Of a stretch of DNA of 64,000 bases, positions 1 to 13,500 are shown piece by piece; position 1 is the stretch's first letter; every line of letters begins with the position of its first letter. The notes beneath the pieces are model-generated. The model was not told the DNA's origin. It was given only the letters and a program-made list of their open reading frames with translations, and searched no databases. This DNA is from Bactrocera neohumeralis (taxonomy: Eukaryota; Arthropoda; Insecta; Diptera; Tephritidae). The stretch covers positions 74,392,215 to 74,456,214 of the forward strand of contig NC_065920.1 in the NCBI RefSeq assembly GCF_024586455.1, read 5' to 3'. The translations under genes and the position numbers were made by a program.

Positions 1-740
1 TTGTAGTTGATTTTATATTTGTTGTTGTTTTTATAGTTGTTGTTGTTTTATAGTTGTTTTTGAAGCTGTTGCAGTGAAGTGCTTTGCTGCTCATCATCAT
101 CATTAGCGTGCTGCAGCTGCGGCTTGAGTCGCGTCCATTCAAGCCGCCGCTTGAAGCCGCAAGAGCCATGCTTGACCGCGCGCCCGGCCGTTGCTTGTGG
201 TTTACGCTTGCAGCTCAGCGCTTTTGCATCCAGCTGTTACAGCGCTTGTATCTTTGGCTGCCGTGGCTACTGATGAGCAGCCTCTGTTGCGAGCAACAAC
301 ACCAACAACACTCGCATCAACACAGCGCGCGGCAGCGCCTTTGCCGTGCCACCAGTGGCGCCACCAACACCTGTGTGCTTAGCGGGCGCACGCTTGCATT
401 TCAGTCGCTTTCAAACTACAGACGTGTGCGCGCACGCTTCCATCACTCACGCCTCCGATACCGATACGTTAAACAACCAACCAAAAGAAGCCGATATCTG
501 CTGCTTGCAAGCAACAAAACACTCGGCAGCACCAACAACTCCAACAAGCCGTCGTCTGAGCAACAGCAGCCGCACGGAGCAAACAACGAACGAACGTGCG
601 AGCCAACAGCCAACAAGCAACGAACCCATTGTCGGCGCTAGCAACAGCAACAACAACAGCTGGTGGCAACCAGCAACCAGCAGCGACAGCGCAGCGCAAC
701 AAGCGTCTTTGACTTAAAATTGTTACCAATTGTGAATGTG
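1..740. repeat. Upstream flank with CAA/CAG (opa-type) and TTG runs
   Basis: TTG-type runs occupy about 1-60 and CAA/CAG-rich sequence about 290-320 and 520-710. The open frames here (for example 84-641) owe their length to these runs and show no domain or codon signature, so no gene is called. The stretch borders the promoter and may hold upstream control sites. Confidence 0.5.
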
Positions 741-780
741 AATTTCAGTTGAGCGTCGAACTTTTACCAGTCCAGTTGAC
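741..780 (+). promoter_or_regulatory. Core promoter: initiator plus downstream promoter element
   Basis: TCAGTT at 745-750 fits the Drosophila initiator TCAKTY, with A+1 at 747. AGTTG at 774-778 lies exactly at +28 to +32 and fits the DPE consensus RGWYV. G770 sits at +24, a position often G in DPE promoters. No TATA box is seen about 30 bp upstream. The match of both elements at the exact required spacing makes this the best start-site candidate, giving a leader of about 708 nt if unspliced. A TATAAAA at 983-989 could serve another start, but no good initiator follows it. Confidence 0.65.
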
Positions 781-1454
781 TATAGCCTACTTCGTCTGCG
801 TCTGTGTGTCTAAGGTGGCTAGTGGTTAGTCGCAAGCAGCAGCAGTGCATATTCCGTAAATACCAGCGAGTGTACGCGCAGTGCTGGCAGTCAGTGTCTT
901 CGTAACAGTCGAGCGTAAGCGTGCGTACCAAGCGGTTTCGCAGTGATATTTACGTCTCTATTACAATAACAGCAACAGCAACTATAAAAATTTACGATTT
1001 GTGCAAGCCAACGACATTTTCGAAGCAGTAAATTCGCTGCGTACGCAAACTGAATATAAATTTTCCACAAAAAAAGCAATAAAAAATATTTTACAAATTT
1101 ATTCTTGAAAAATAAACAAAAATTTTTGACGAGAAATTTTCATAAATTGCCGAAAACATTTGCGTTGCAACGGAAAATTGCATGCAAGCAAGTACCGTTA
1201 GCTTTATGTGCGCGTGTTTGTAAGAAAATTTTACAAAAAAAACAAAAACAAAAGCAAATAAATTATATTCTTGACAAAAATAGTAGCAAAATAAATCGCC
1301 AGCCGTCACTCACAACGCATTCGTTTAATTGCAACAACAAACTAAAATTCCAATTGGAATTGTTCAGCGCATTATTTGCTCCGCTTCCGCTGCTTCCGAT
1401 TACCCCCTCAACTCCTAGTTTTGTGTGTTTTTGTATGTGCTTCTTTCGTGCAAC
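747..1454 (+). other. Predicted 5' leader of the FAS1 gene
   Basis: From the predicted start site to the ATG there are 708 nt. The first 435 nt contain no ATG at all, fewer than chance would give, as expected for a transcribed leader. Two short uORFs follow. An intron inside the leader is possible but was not resolved. Confidence 0.55.
1182..1223 (+). promoter_or_regulatory. uORF 1 (13 codons plus stop)
   Basis: This is the first ATG after the predicted start site. The frame has a second in-frame ATG at 1206 and ends with TAA at 1221-1223, well before the main start. A short leader ORF like this can lower translation of the main ORF. The effect here is inferred only. Confidence 0.4.
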
Positions 1455-1458
1455 ATGA
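1435..1458 (+). promoter_or_regulatory. uORF 2 overlapping the main start codon (ATGA)
   Basis: ATG at 1435 opens a seven-codon frame (MCFFRAT) whose TGA at 1456-1458 overlaps the main ATG at 1455 as ATGA. Its own context (TTGT-ATG-T) is weak, while the main ATG has the strong CAAC context. Leaky scanning is therefore likely, with possible termination-reinitiation. Confidence 0.45.
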
Positions 1459-1565
1459 GATTGTTATTGTGCAATTTGTTGTTTTTGCTATTGGGCGCAT
1501 GCTGCCTGCTGCTCACAGGAATCGCCGCCCAAGGATTTAATCCCAGTCGTGCTGTAAATGAAGTG
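1455..1565 (+). CDS. Coding exon 1: signal peptide and first mature residues
   Basis: The ATG at 1455 follows CAAC, the preferred dipteran start context. Thirty-seven codons encode a Leu-rich hydrophobic core (MRLLLCNLLFLLLG, then ACCLLLTGIAA) and then QGFNPSRAVNEV, a classic secretory signal with cleavage likely after an AA pair near residue 25. The exon ends exactly before GTAAGT at 1566, phase 0. That matches the phase-0 acceptor at 55285, the only downstream exon with a long open frame. The exon call rests on the signal peptide, start context and strong donor. The link to exon 2 rests on phase and the lack of a better partner. Confidence 0.78.
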
Positions 1566-4500
1566 GTAAGTGAAATGCAATCAAACGAAATGAATTCGTC
1601 TTAAATGAAAATAGAAATTTTATAACAGCACACACACAAATACACCCACACCTGCAAGTGTTCAGTGTTAAATATATAAGAATGTTCGCATATTTGTCAG
1701 CGCATAGCAGATGCTTCATTTTTAGAAGTACACAAATTGCCAGGAGCTTTTCACTTTAATGCATTTTCTTTGTAAAAATTCTAATTGGAATATTCTAAAA
1801 ATGTTTGTTTTATTAAAAAGGTGAAATTGTGAATACAATAACGCTAAAGAGAGAAATTTGAAAGATAAATATAAATTAGGTAGAAAAGAAAATATTTTTA
1901 AAATTGTGCAGAATACATCCATAATGATGTGAGAAAATTTAAAATTAAACCAAAATAAGTTCAAAAATAAAATATTTTGAAATTTTGTTAAATATTTAAA
2001 ATTTGTAAAAGTTTGATAATTTGTGAAATTTTGAAAATTTTTTTGTCTAAATTACTCCTTGGAAAGACTTGAAATTCGGTTTAATGCTATAACAAAATTT
2101 TATTTATTTATTTTTTTATGAATTTAATATTCTTAAATATGGCCTATAAATATCAAATATTGGACATGTTAATATACAAATCTCATTGAAACAATTTTTT
2201 TAAAAGTTCATAATAATTTTTACGGAAATACACTACATAAATGTCAACAATTTGTTCAGATAATGAAGGGAGAAAATTTTAAATAAAATAAAAATTTGTT
2301 CGAAAATAGAATTTTTTTAAAATTATACAAAATTTTTGAAATTTTGCAAAATTGTAAAATTTTGATAATTTGAAAAATTTTCTAATATTTTTAAAATCTT
2401 AATCAGTCTTTTGAGTTTTATACACTATCAAAATATTTTTTTATGAATTTAGTTTTATTTTAGTATTATTTAAAATATATCAAAACTTACTCTCAAATAT
2501 CAATATATCTTATTGAAAGAATATTTTAGAAAAATTTAACATATTTTGTAATAGAAATAAAATAAAATATTTTTTTCTACCATACATATATTGTTAATAA
2601 TTTTTTTATTGGTTTTCAAAAAGATCATTTTTATAAAAATAGGTGCAATATTAGATAATTTTTTTTGTAGAAAATTAATTCCAGTGAATAGATAAAAGAA
2701 AAAATAAAATAAAATATCCTTGCCATAATAAATACCTATGGTTGCCTTAGGTTTATTATACCTAGGCAACCCAGTGTTTAGCTAAAGATCAACAATAATA
2801 ATAATAAATGATACAGAGTAAAGAGATTCGGAAACAGATGAAAATGAAATTATAAGATTGATAAAGCCAAAATTTAAAAGCAAACACGATTACTTTGTTT
2901 TGATGAGATACAATCTTAAAATACGAAAAAGATCCCTATATCTGGTATAAAAAGATATTGATTCTGATTTTGATCGGTTAGTTTCTATGTCAGCTATAAC
3001 TAAAGTGGTACGATCTGAAAAATATATATTCGGTGATAGTAGACTAATTTTTTATACTAATATGTGCCAAATTTCATGAGGATATTTTGTGAAATCAAAA
3101 AGTTTTTAATACAAGCACTCGGTTTTCAATGCTATAGTGCCTTGATCTGAAAATTTTCTCCGATAATTGCAACGTTGTCTATGCTGTCAAGATATTGTGT
3201 CAAATAAAAAAGTTTTCTATGCAAGGACTTGATTTTGATCAATGAGTTTGTATGACAGCTATAGTAGAGCGATTAAAGCGATTTGTTCAGAGTTTGTAGA
3301 TTTCTTTTGCGTCACAATCTATGCCAAATTTCACGAGAATATCTCGTCAAGTGAAAAACAATACAAGCACTCGATTTTGTTCGGTCAGTTTGTATGACAA
3401 CTATATGATATAGTGGTCCGATAGCAAAGGTTCCAATAAATGATCAGCTCCTTAGCTATAAAAGAACATGTGCAAAACATTAACAGGTAAACGGACAGAA
3501 TATCGGACATAACCACAGTGAGGATCTTCGATGTTTCTTTTTGGTGTGTTACAGCTGCGTGGTAAACTGAATATACATATTTTACACAGGGTATAAAAAA
3601 TTATGCAAATATTAAAAATAACGCCAAAATATCAGTTATTATTTAAACGTGACGGTACTTTTCCTGTATGAAGACTTTCTATTTTTCAAATATCAGCGTT
3701 AATTGCTTAAAGTTGGTTACAGAGTCAAACTATTTACTCCTGTGTGTTCCTGTTAGAAAAGTAAGACCAACAGCATTTAATTACACCATCTGAAATCACT
3801 TTAATTGAAATCTTTTTCTCCTATAAATCAGCGCTTTAGTTTTTTTGTTTAAATTGGTTGTTATAGTAAAATAATAATTAAAATTTATTATTATGATGTT
3901 TTCTTTGTCTTTTAAACATTTTCTTAACTACAATCAAAGGCCGACCTTAGTTCCCTTCAACAGAGAACTTCTTAAGAGGTTTGGAAATGTATTCAAGAGA
4001 TACCGTTCTGTGATAAAAATGAACTTGTGAAGCTGCTACTGACTTACCTTATAATTGATCTTCAAATGGGTTAGATTTTTATGAGTAACACAGTTTATGC
4101 CCCAAAACAAAATAAGAAATGAGGAATATACCATAATATAAATAGATGAGGATTGCACTGCGACCTTAGGTATATAGTGCCTTCCATATACCATGCACTT
4201 AATACTAATATTTCTTCATATTAAAACATTCAAGTCAGAAAAAATCGTTTTTTATGAAAATTTTTGAAAAGTAATATATTTCATATATAACTAGTGGATC
4301 CGTCCACGTTTTGCTGTGGTATTCATATAACAAACTATTCAATACAGTGAAAATTTTATTAACGATTAAAGGCGAATACGTTTTTATCGGTATAAGAATC
4401 CAAGGGATTGTACTCGAGGTTTAATTTTAAATATGTTCATACAAATAAATCTCATTGGAAAAGTAACGAATTTGAGGCTTTATATCAATGTCTGGTTGCC

Positions 4501-7500
4501 AGCCATTTTGTCCAGTTAATATAGTTGTCCGTTTAATAGTTTGTACATAGAAAACATCAACAATGGCATAGTTAAAGGATATGTCCACTTAATAGAGCGT
4601 CCATTTAATAGAGCTATCATCGTATTTTTTATTTATGAATTGTTTTAACTATCCTATATTGTAAGTTGGTTCGACCTGGAGACAGTGTGCTAAATTTTAC
4701 TAAAATCGCTTCAGTAGTTTAAGAGCCCATCGCGGACAAACAACGTAACATTTTTATATATAGAGTATCCGTTTTGGAGCAGAGTATACAATAATTGAAG
4801 ACAAAAAAATTATAGTAAAAAGAAACCAACCGGAAACGAAAGATAAAATAACAAACATTTAGAGAAAAATAATTTACAGGCAATCGAGGTCAGGAAAAAA
4901 AGAGAGGGGCGTGGTTGATTTCTAAGGATTGAGTTTGGTTTATCTCGATTTCTACCAAAACTGTAGAAAAAAGTTACATAACAATGTTGTTGCCAATGAA
5001 AGGGTCTATTACTAAAATCCAACTTCTTCCTTCATTATCCCACAAAAAAATTTATAGAAAATTGTGAAAAAATTTGGGTGCAGCCGTTTCCAAGCTACTT
5101 TTCTCACTTATTTTGGTTTCCAGAGAAGAACGTTTTTAAAGTTGTGAGAGTAATCGACTAATCTGAAAAGCTCTGACAAATACGCTCATATCTCGAAACT
5201 ATTTACCGGATCAAATTCAGATTTTCGATATACAGAATATTTTTTTTGGAATTCATATGTGGATAAGTAAGCCTTTAAAGAAATTAATTTAAATAAGAAA
5301 TCAAACAATTTTCTAATTATAAGGTTACTAGCATACTCAAAAAAATCTAAAAAATAATATTTATAAGATCGCCTTCTTCTTGTAAGGTTAGGCGGAAGCT
5401 CTCTAGCCCGAGTGACAATTAAAAAAGCCGAAATTGACTTCTTCCAATATATGAAATATGAATCGAACATCGAAAAGAATTAATCAATCTACATCCTTGC
5501 AGGGTGACTTGCTTTCTACCTTATGTTGTATATATACTTAAAGCACCTATAAGTTTCTACGCAAACGCGTTCACTTCTTATTTCTTATTTCAGCAGTTTT
5601 GCCGTTTGCTGTATATAGCTCACTTCAAGAACCGTAAAAATAAATAAATGGAGCAAATGCAGTCAAATGCAACCTCCTTACAAATACGAGTGCTCGTAGT
5701 GGCTGCATTCATTTAGCCATTTGTTTCAACTCGAAATAGGAGCTCCTCATTTACTGCCGTTCACTTTTTTTTTTGCCAATTCTTTTGCTTTTGCCTGTTT
5801 TTTTGCATTTCATTTTCGTTTGATGGTATTTTATATAAATTTTATGTTAAGCTGCTGCAGCTTACAAGCGCACGTACGCGCTGAAAGAGGGTGACTACAC
5901 GCCGGTATGTGTGTGTGTACTGGCTGCTGGGTGGCGGTGAGGTGTGTTGGGCAGAGTCAAGAATGTGTGCACTTTTACTGCACTTTCAATAGCATATCTA
6001 ACGGTGAGTGCTTGTATACGCTTGTAAGCGAGTATGTGCGCAAGTATTTATTGATGGAGGACTCGCACTTTTTAGGGTCAATATGTGCCTGAGTGTGTAT
6101 AAGTGTGTGTGTGTGTGTGTGTCCTCATAAGCATTCACCGCATACCGGCAGGTTCTCGGTAATGTGGCACACACACATGCCACCTGGCAGCCATAAAGGC
6201 ATTTTCTAAAGACCAAAGCATGCATGCGTTGGCACTCTTTAGTTGCCCGGAATTCCCTAACATGCACTCACATACACACGATTTTTCTTGTGGCTGTGTG
6301 CGAAAGCATTTTTTAGCGCTTAGTGGCAGCGCGTAGAGCCAATGAATTATGTTGTTATTTACTATAAATCAGTGTAAATAATAACGATAATATGTAAAAA
6401 TGCAAATTATGCAAAAAGAGCAACAAGAAATTGCTGCAGACACCATTTGAGAATCCCCCTACAGGCATAACATTGCATGAAGTAATAAAAGCGCGAACGC
6501 CGTAGCCACTTAAGCTATACTGCATTAAGCTCTGCTCAGCAAAGCCACCCAAAATACATATATGCAAATCATAGAAAAGAAGAAAGTTGAACCAGAAAAT
6601 GTTGCTCATGAAATTATTAACAAAAAGTTTAAAGCCACAAGCAATGTGTGGCAACAGTGTGTTAGAATCACAGATTATTTTAGTTTGGGTTGTTGGTGTA
6701 TTGTATGATTACTCGAGGATTAAAGTCGTGTGTTCGTTTCATCTCTACTGCAGAATTTCAGGCATCCCTTAATTTTTTTTTCTTTTGATCTTTACTGTGG
6801 AATACTCCATATAGTTTACAGCAACCCTTTCCTTATTCTTCTTAAGTTATATTTTTACGCTTGAAGCGAGTTAGCCGAGTTCTAGTCAATATCTAACATC
6901 ATGTCTCTCCAACTTGCTTTTCCAGTGAAGAAAAAACCTGAAAAAGTCTAAAATCGATAGCATAATTTTTCCGTAAAACTTCAAAGACCGTCCAACCATT
7001 CGATTTCGTGATAAAGTTTTATAAAATTTAACTTGATATCATCTCTTTCTAGGAAAAAATAGAATTCTGCGGTAAATAAATAAATAATCGACGGTATTTG
7101 CTGTCATCCGTTCCGTTTTATAAGTTCATAAACCTTGTTTTGATTAATTGAAATTCCCTAGAAAGCCTCACATTTTCTCTTAATATCGGAACGAATACTT
7201 CATTAGGTAAAATCTCTTCACTCGTCATATCAATAAATACTCAGAGTTAATAATCGTCGTTGATTGCTGTCTTAAGATCTGTTTCATAAGTTCATAAATC
7301 TCGTTCATACAAATAAATATGCCTCATTATTAACGAGTAAATGTCTTAAATTGAGGGCATAATGTTCTATAAAATCCTCACAAACGTTCAGCACATCAAG
7401 TTCGGATTGAAAAGGTTTGTCTTTTATTTTTTAAATTCTAAAATTTTATTCGATTTCATCCATTGCTTTGAGGAGGTAAACATCTGCGGTATTTGAGTAA

Positions 7501-10500
7501 ATTATCGACGGTTTTTGTAGTCAAACAATCTGTTCCATGAGTTCATAAATCTCATGTTGATTGATGAAAGTTTCTCTATAAAATTAATTCTCTGCTTAGA
7601 AAATAGCCTATCTAACAGTTATATTATCTAAATTCATGAACTAAAAATTTAACGTCACAAAAGTTATTCGTAATAGTACACACTACTTATTGAACATTAT
7701 TACTTGAAATTAGTAACTTATCAAGACTAGGTTCAACATAAAGACAAAACTGGCAATGTAAGAATGAATACTACTCCACGAACCAGAGCTGGATCTACTA
7801 GCAACATCAGAATCAAACCAGAGCCTTCAAACAATGCCACTTCGGGCCCAAGCCCGTCAAGGCCAAACTTTGCTCACCACAGAAACAAAAGTGGCTTTTT
7901 CACACAATATTAGAGCGAAGATTTCTGCCCGAACTACAGCTGATGAGCACTAGCAACGCCAGTGCTCTAACAGAGCCTTCAAACCACGACATACTTCATA
8001 TGAATATGAAAAGTTCGCCAAACTCCGGGCCCTAAGCCCGTCATGTCCCGCATGTGTCACGCTATAAACGTTTTACTATTATTATTTCATCGCTATCTGA
8101 AAGTATTCAAAAGGTAGTCGCACTTTGAATGGCGCCTTTAAAAGGTGTCACAGCAGCAAGCAACAAACAGCAAATGACAAACAAAAACATATATAAAAAT
8201 AAAAAAACCAATTTAAAAAGTATAAAATAGTAAACGGGAAAATGTCAAAAGCGCGCCATGAATGAAAGACGCTACCATATAAAAGCCAGATAAAAAAGAT
8301 AGGCAAGCGGTTATTGCCACAAATAGCGGCACAAAGCGGCAGCAGTTATGGGGGCCACTGTCAGCAGAGCTAGTTCATAGTGTTATTGTACTTATGTATA
8401 TATGTATATGCAAAAAAAAAACATATGTAAAGTAATAGAAATGGAAATTAAACGTAAAAAATATTAAAAAACAGAAATGAAATTGTATTGAAGCAACTAG
8501 TGAAGCCAGCGATAGTAAAGTAACGATTACATCAATGCAGCATATGGATAGCTAAACTTGAGCGATATACCGTATACTCGCATTCATATATATTTGATGA
8601 AGCGCATTATAACGACTGAGGTGCAAATTTAGTGTTGGACATACAAAGCAAGAAAAGAAGTAAACTTCGGTTGCACGAATCTATAATACCCTTCATAGAT
8701 AGAAAAGATTCCATACAAGAATTTGATAATATGGTAATCGGTTAGTTTGTATGGCAGCTATACGATATAGTGATCTGATCTCCATAATTTTTTTTTTGGA
8801 CATTGTGGCGCTGCTTTGGATAATTTGTTTTCTAAATTTTGTCAAATAAAAAAGTTTTCCATATAAGTACTTGCTTTTGATCGTACTTTTTATATGGCAA
8901 CTATATGATATAATAGTCTGATCTAAATAATTTTTTTAGATATTGTAGCATTACCTCAAATAATAATTTCAGCCAAATTTCGTGAAGATATCTCATGAAA
9001 TAAAAAAGTTTTTCATACAAGGCCATGATTTTGAACGTTCAGTTTGTATGGCAACTATATGCTATAGTGATCCGATCCGAACAATCTCTTTAGATATTAT
9101 ACCTCTTCTTTAAAAAGTAATTCGCGCCAAATTTCGTGAAGGCATCTCGTCAAATAAAAAAGTTTTCTATGCAACGACGTGATTTTAATCGTTCAGTTTG
9201 TACGGCAGCTATATGAAAAAGTGGTCCGATCCCAACGATTCCAACAAATGAGCAGCTTCTTGGGAAGAAAATGACGCGTGCAAAATTCCAGAGCCATATT
9301 TGAAAAATTTTTTGGTCTCCGACATTTCCTTCTGGATGTTACAAATTTCGTGGCCAACTTAACATACCCTGTGCAGGGTATAAATATATAACGTATACAT
9401 AACTGAATAAATTTACAAAGACACTATATGTGAATAGAAAATCCAATCGGTTTGCATATCCAGCATGACATGACACATCTGCCATTGCGCTTAATTTATT
9501 CACACATATGCACAACTATACATACATATATACATCTATATCGTACGTGTATTCAAATATTTGATGTTTCACTCCTCCGGTTTTGCTCTCAATTTGCGTT
9601 AGCAATTTCCGGTTTTAAATCGCAATCCGCACGCCACACCGTCACTTTTTTATATTACAGCATCAAAAACCGTTAATCTGCCTCGCATCCCCACGACTGC
9701 GCTGCCATTGCTGCTGCACACCGATACGTCGCACATCAGTTGTTATCGGCGCCGCCAAATTCAAATTTAAATTCCCCGTTTTTGCACGAAGTGAATGCCG
9801 TTATACAGACGCACACACCTGTGATGTGCGGTGCAGAATCAATTGGAGTGCTGTTAGATATGAAAATATGTAAGAATATCCTGCTGAAGAGGAGCATGTG
9901 TAGCTTTCTGTTACTTAGAACTCTTCAAATGTGAACACTTATGATTATTGCGGCAATAATGTGATGCATTCAGGAGTTTAGAGAAACGATTTTTATGGTT
10001 TATTCCCTTAAGTCCCCAAGGTTTTGGTTATAAGAGGATTTGGTTTCACAAAGAAAGCAAAATTTTTAAAACTTTATGTGTATTATAGAAGAATAATCAC
10101 ACAAATTTATTATTCAATAAACTCATAAACAATAGTGTTACCGTTGATAGAAAAAGCAGATAAAATTTTATCAAAGATGACAAGACACTTCAAAATCGTC
10201 CGATCATACTTCCGAGATAACGGTATAAATGAAAACAGTCACTCGGAATCGAGTAGGTAAATCAATTATCGGTAATTTATTTCGAATAATATTAAATACA
10301 TGGAACCCGAAACCGATTTCGGAGGACCTCCAAAAGAAGAAGTTATATTAGCTGGATATCACGACGTACACAGATCTACAGGTCCCTTGTAATGCAAGAT
10401 GGAGGTCCATTTTAAGACGAACTGAATTCTACATCTTGCAGGACGGTAATGAGTTTTGTGAAGTTCAATGGAGACTTAATATCCAATTTTTTTTTTACTT

Positions 10501-13500
10501 CTTCTAGTTCCTTCAACTGAAAAGTTCCTAGATATCGTATCCGAGTTATAAATAAGACCGATTCCAGCGTCTCTATCGTGTCTACTTCCAAGCACTTTCT
10601 GCATGTGTTATTGTTAGTAGATCCCATACGGCTCACATGTGATGCTACTAAGTTGGGACCTGGGACTATGCCAGCAACCGTCCTGCAGTCTTTTCAGGTA
10701 TGTGAGTGAGTAGAAAGCATGTATGTTTTCTTTCCATTTCTTTGCCATGATTGTGGCTATTCCTCATGCTCCTAAGGCATTCCATCTGTCAGGAAATTTC
10801 GTTTTTAGCTACTTGTGTTTTGTTTGAACTCATTCGCTAGCCAAGCGGATGGCACTTTGGTTGAAGTTGCGCCAAAGTTATTGATGACGCCATTTTTTAC
10901 GGTTATGGTGACTTTCCAATGCTATGGGCAGCTGATATAGAATTACTGAATTCTGGAATTACCAATCTGTATCAAAAAAGAAAAGGTAACTGTCAGGAGC
11001 TCTCTATCAACTCCAGCTTCAGACTTCCTGATTATTGCAGTGTCTTCCAAGCCGAGGTTGCAGAATGAAGGTATCAGTAGATTTGTTGCTTCAGAGTGCA
11101 GACTTCAGAAAAGTGGCCATTTCAGATAGCGGAGCGGCGATACTACACTTGAACTCATTTACAATGCGTTCAGGGTTGGCCGAGGAGTACCTAACCTCGC
11201 TATAAATAGCATCGTCTTTGTGATACGACGGGAATGGGTGCCGATCCGGGGGTCGATGCTCCCTTATCCTCTTGTGTTCTACCACTAGATAGCTGGGCTT
11301 CGCGAAAGCTTGCCCAACGCTGAGTTACTATCAGTACTGTCGAAAAGCGTTTTGTCTCAAGATTGATCTCAGGAGATCTAGTGACCTCTTTGCCTTCAGT
11401 AAGGCTAGCCTCTCCCTAGTTGGGGACTTTTAACAGGAGATTCTTATCAGACGCCATTTGCAGAAGCTGTATATAAGAGGATAAAGTGGAAGCAACTCAA
11501 CACTTCTTTCTTGACTGTCCGGCATTTGGGAGATCACGACTTAAACACTTGGGAGCGCATACTTTCAGATACCCCACCGAATTGGCGGGAGTTGAAACTA
11601 AACGCCTATTCAAATTTGTATTGGCTGATAAGCAATTTGCTAATCTATAAGGCCGTACACAGGACTATTTCTTTTCTATGGCCTCACACTGGGCTACATA
11701 TACCAGTCCACGTGCGATCTTCGATCAGCTATCTAACCTAACATAACCTAATCCGTATCACAAGAAGTTAGGTTTTGGTACGGAGAGAGACTTTATATTA
11801 ATATTTTCGGTCAGATAGCACTGCAGACTTTTGGATATGAACTCTACATATGGTAACCAGGTTAAATAAAGAATTTCATATTTCTCTACAGAATTATCAT
11901 CTATAGAATTATATCGCCTGCCCGAAGCCAGACGGAGTCTTATAAAGGTACTAGTGTTCGGTTATCAAGTCGATAGAGAGAAGGATGGTCAATTATTTAT
12001 TTCAAAACTCCGTCATATATAAATTGTTTTGGCCACAACTGGCCTACAAATGGAGAAGATCTAAGGCATTTGTGGCAAGGTTGTATTTATAGTGACTGGA
12101 CATGAAATTTCAAGCAATTTAGTTACTTTTATTATTTAAAAATTCAAGTCACAAATACTCACAAGGTTACCTTAGAGCAATCTCACTTATCTGCTCCTGT
12201 AAATCAGTAAAATTTAAGAAGTTGCCTTCACCTTGTATAGTTATTTGCTGTAAATCAATCAAGCAATCTAGTCTTGTCAATAGATTACCACAAAAACAAC
12301 AGAGCAACCAGTCATTAAAACTTAATCACCCGCAGATTAAGCTATAAACAATCAACCGCCTGCAATGGAAGTGCAAACGGTGTCAAGTGTTTGCCTCCAC
12401 ATTGATTGACAGACCACAATTTCAACTTAAATGCAGCTAAACATAATCAAAAGGGCCAGAGTTGCACTTGGTTTGCTGCTGTCGGCGCAAATCGATAATT
12501 GTGGTGGGGGTTGTCAGTTATGTAATCGAAGTTAATTTATAATGAAGAGTAGTGAGGCGAAGTGCGGCTAAGAAAATAATAACTTTTAATAGAAAAGTGC
12601 ACTTTGGTAGTCTTGTTGATTTTTTCGTAGTTTCTTCACCAAAACGCAGCTGCTGCAGTTGAAATAGCTGAAGCGTTTTTTGCTTTTAATTTGTGTGCAT
12701 TTTTGATTTTTCACGGCACTAAATGTTAATCAAGGTAAAGTAATTGAAAAGATCCGGCAATTTGATGCACAGCGCGATATGAAGTTGCGCCAAAGTTATT
12801 GATTTCGAAGTCAAATTACGAAATTTTTTATTAGTGAAGCATTTTTTAGGTTGCCTCAAGCATAAATTTGTAAGGTAACTGTAATTTATGGTCGTAGTTG
12901 CCTTTTGTAATCTTCTAAGCTCGATGCTGCCTGAGGAAAATTGCAAAAAATCTTAAAGTGCCCTTTCTTTGTTGGAACTGTGCGCATGCGTCTTAAACAC
13001 CTTCTTTAACGGCTTGCAACTGTGCGCTTGCGCATTGAAACTTGCTCAGTAGTCGTCTGCTTTCTATGTACAATCACTAGGTCATCGATATTGGCGCTCG
13101 CTTCTAATGTTTCTTGCCTTCGTAATGATTCTTTGCTTTTGTTGTTGTCGTTCTCATACAAACTTGTCACACAACTTTATCGTATCGATCGCTGCTATGT
13201 ACACATTGATCGCCTCTTTAGTTTAAAAAGGGAAAGTTCAATGCGATGTGATACATTTTGTTTTTGTAGACTGCTTTGTGTTTTCTTTCGCTTTTTGCAA
13301 GAAATTGGTTCTTTGTTTATTTTTTTTTTGGTCAAAGAATGGAGTTTCGCACATTTCACCTGCTCTTGCTAGTAATTACTAAGATCGTTTGAGTGGAATT
13401 CCGTACATATTTGGAATGTTCCATTCTTTACAGCAAGTTCTAAGGCTCTACTAGTTCAATGTATGACTTACAGTTTAGCAACTAATAGCTCTCAGCTTAA

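Noticed and set aside
84..641. 185-codon open frame upstream of the promoter
   Set aside because: Its length comes from CAA/CAG and GC-rich repeats, overlapping frames are equally open, and no domain is visible.
1105..1458. 117-codon frame in the 5' leader
   Set aside because: It opens with TTG, not ATG. Only the seven-codon ATG frame at its end is a plausible uORF.
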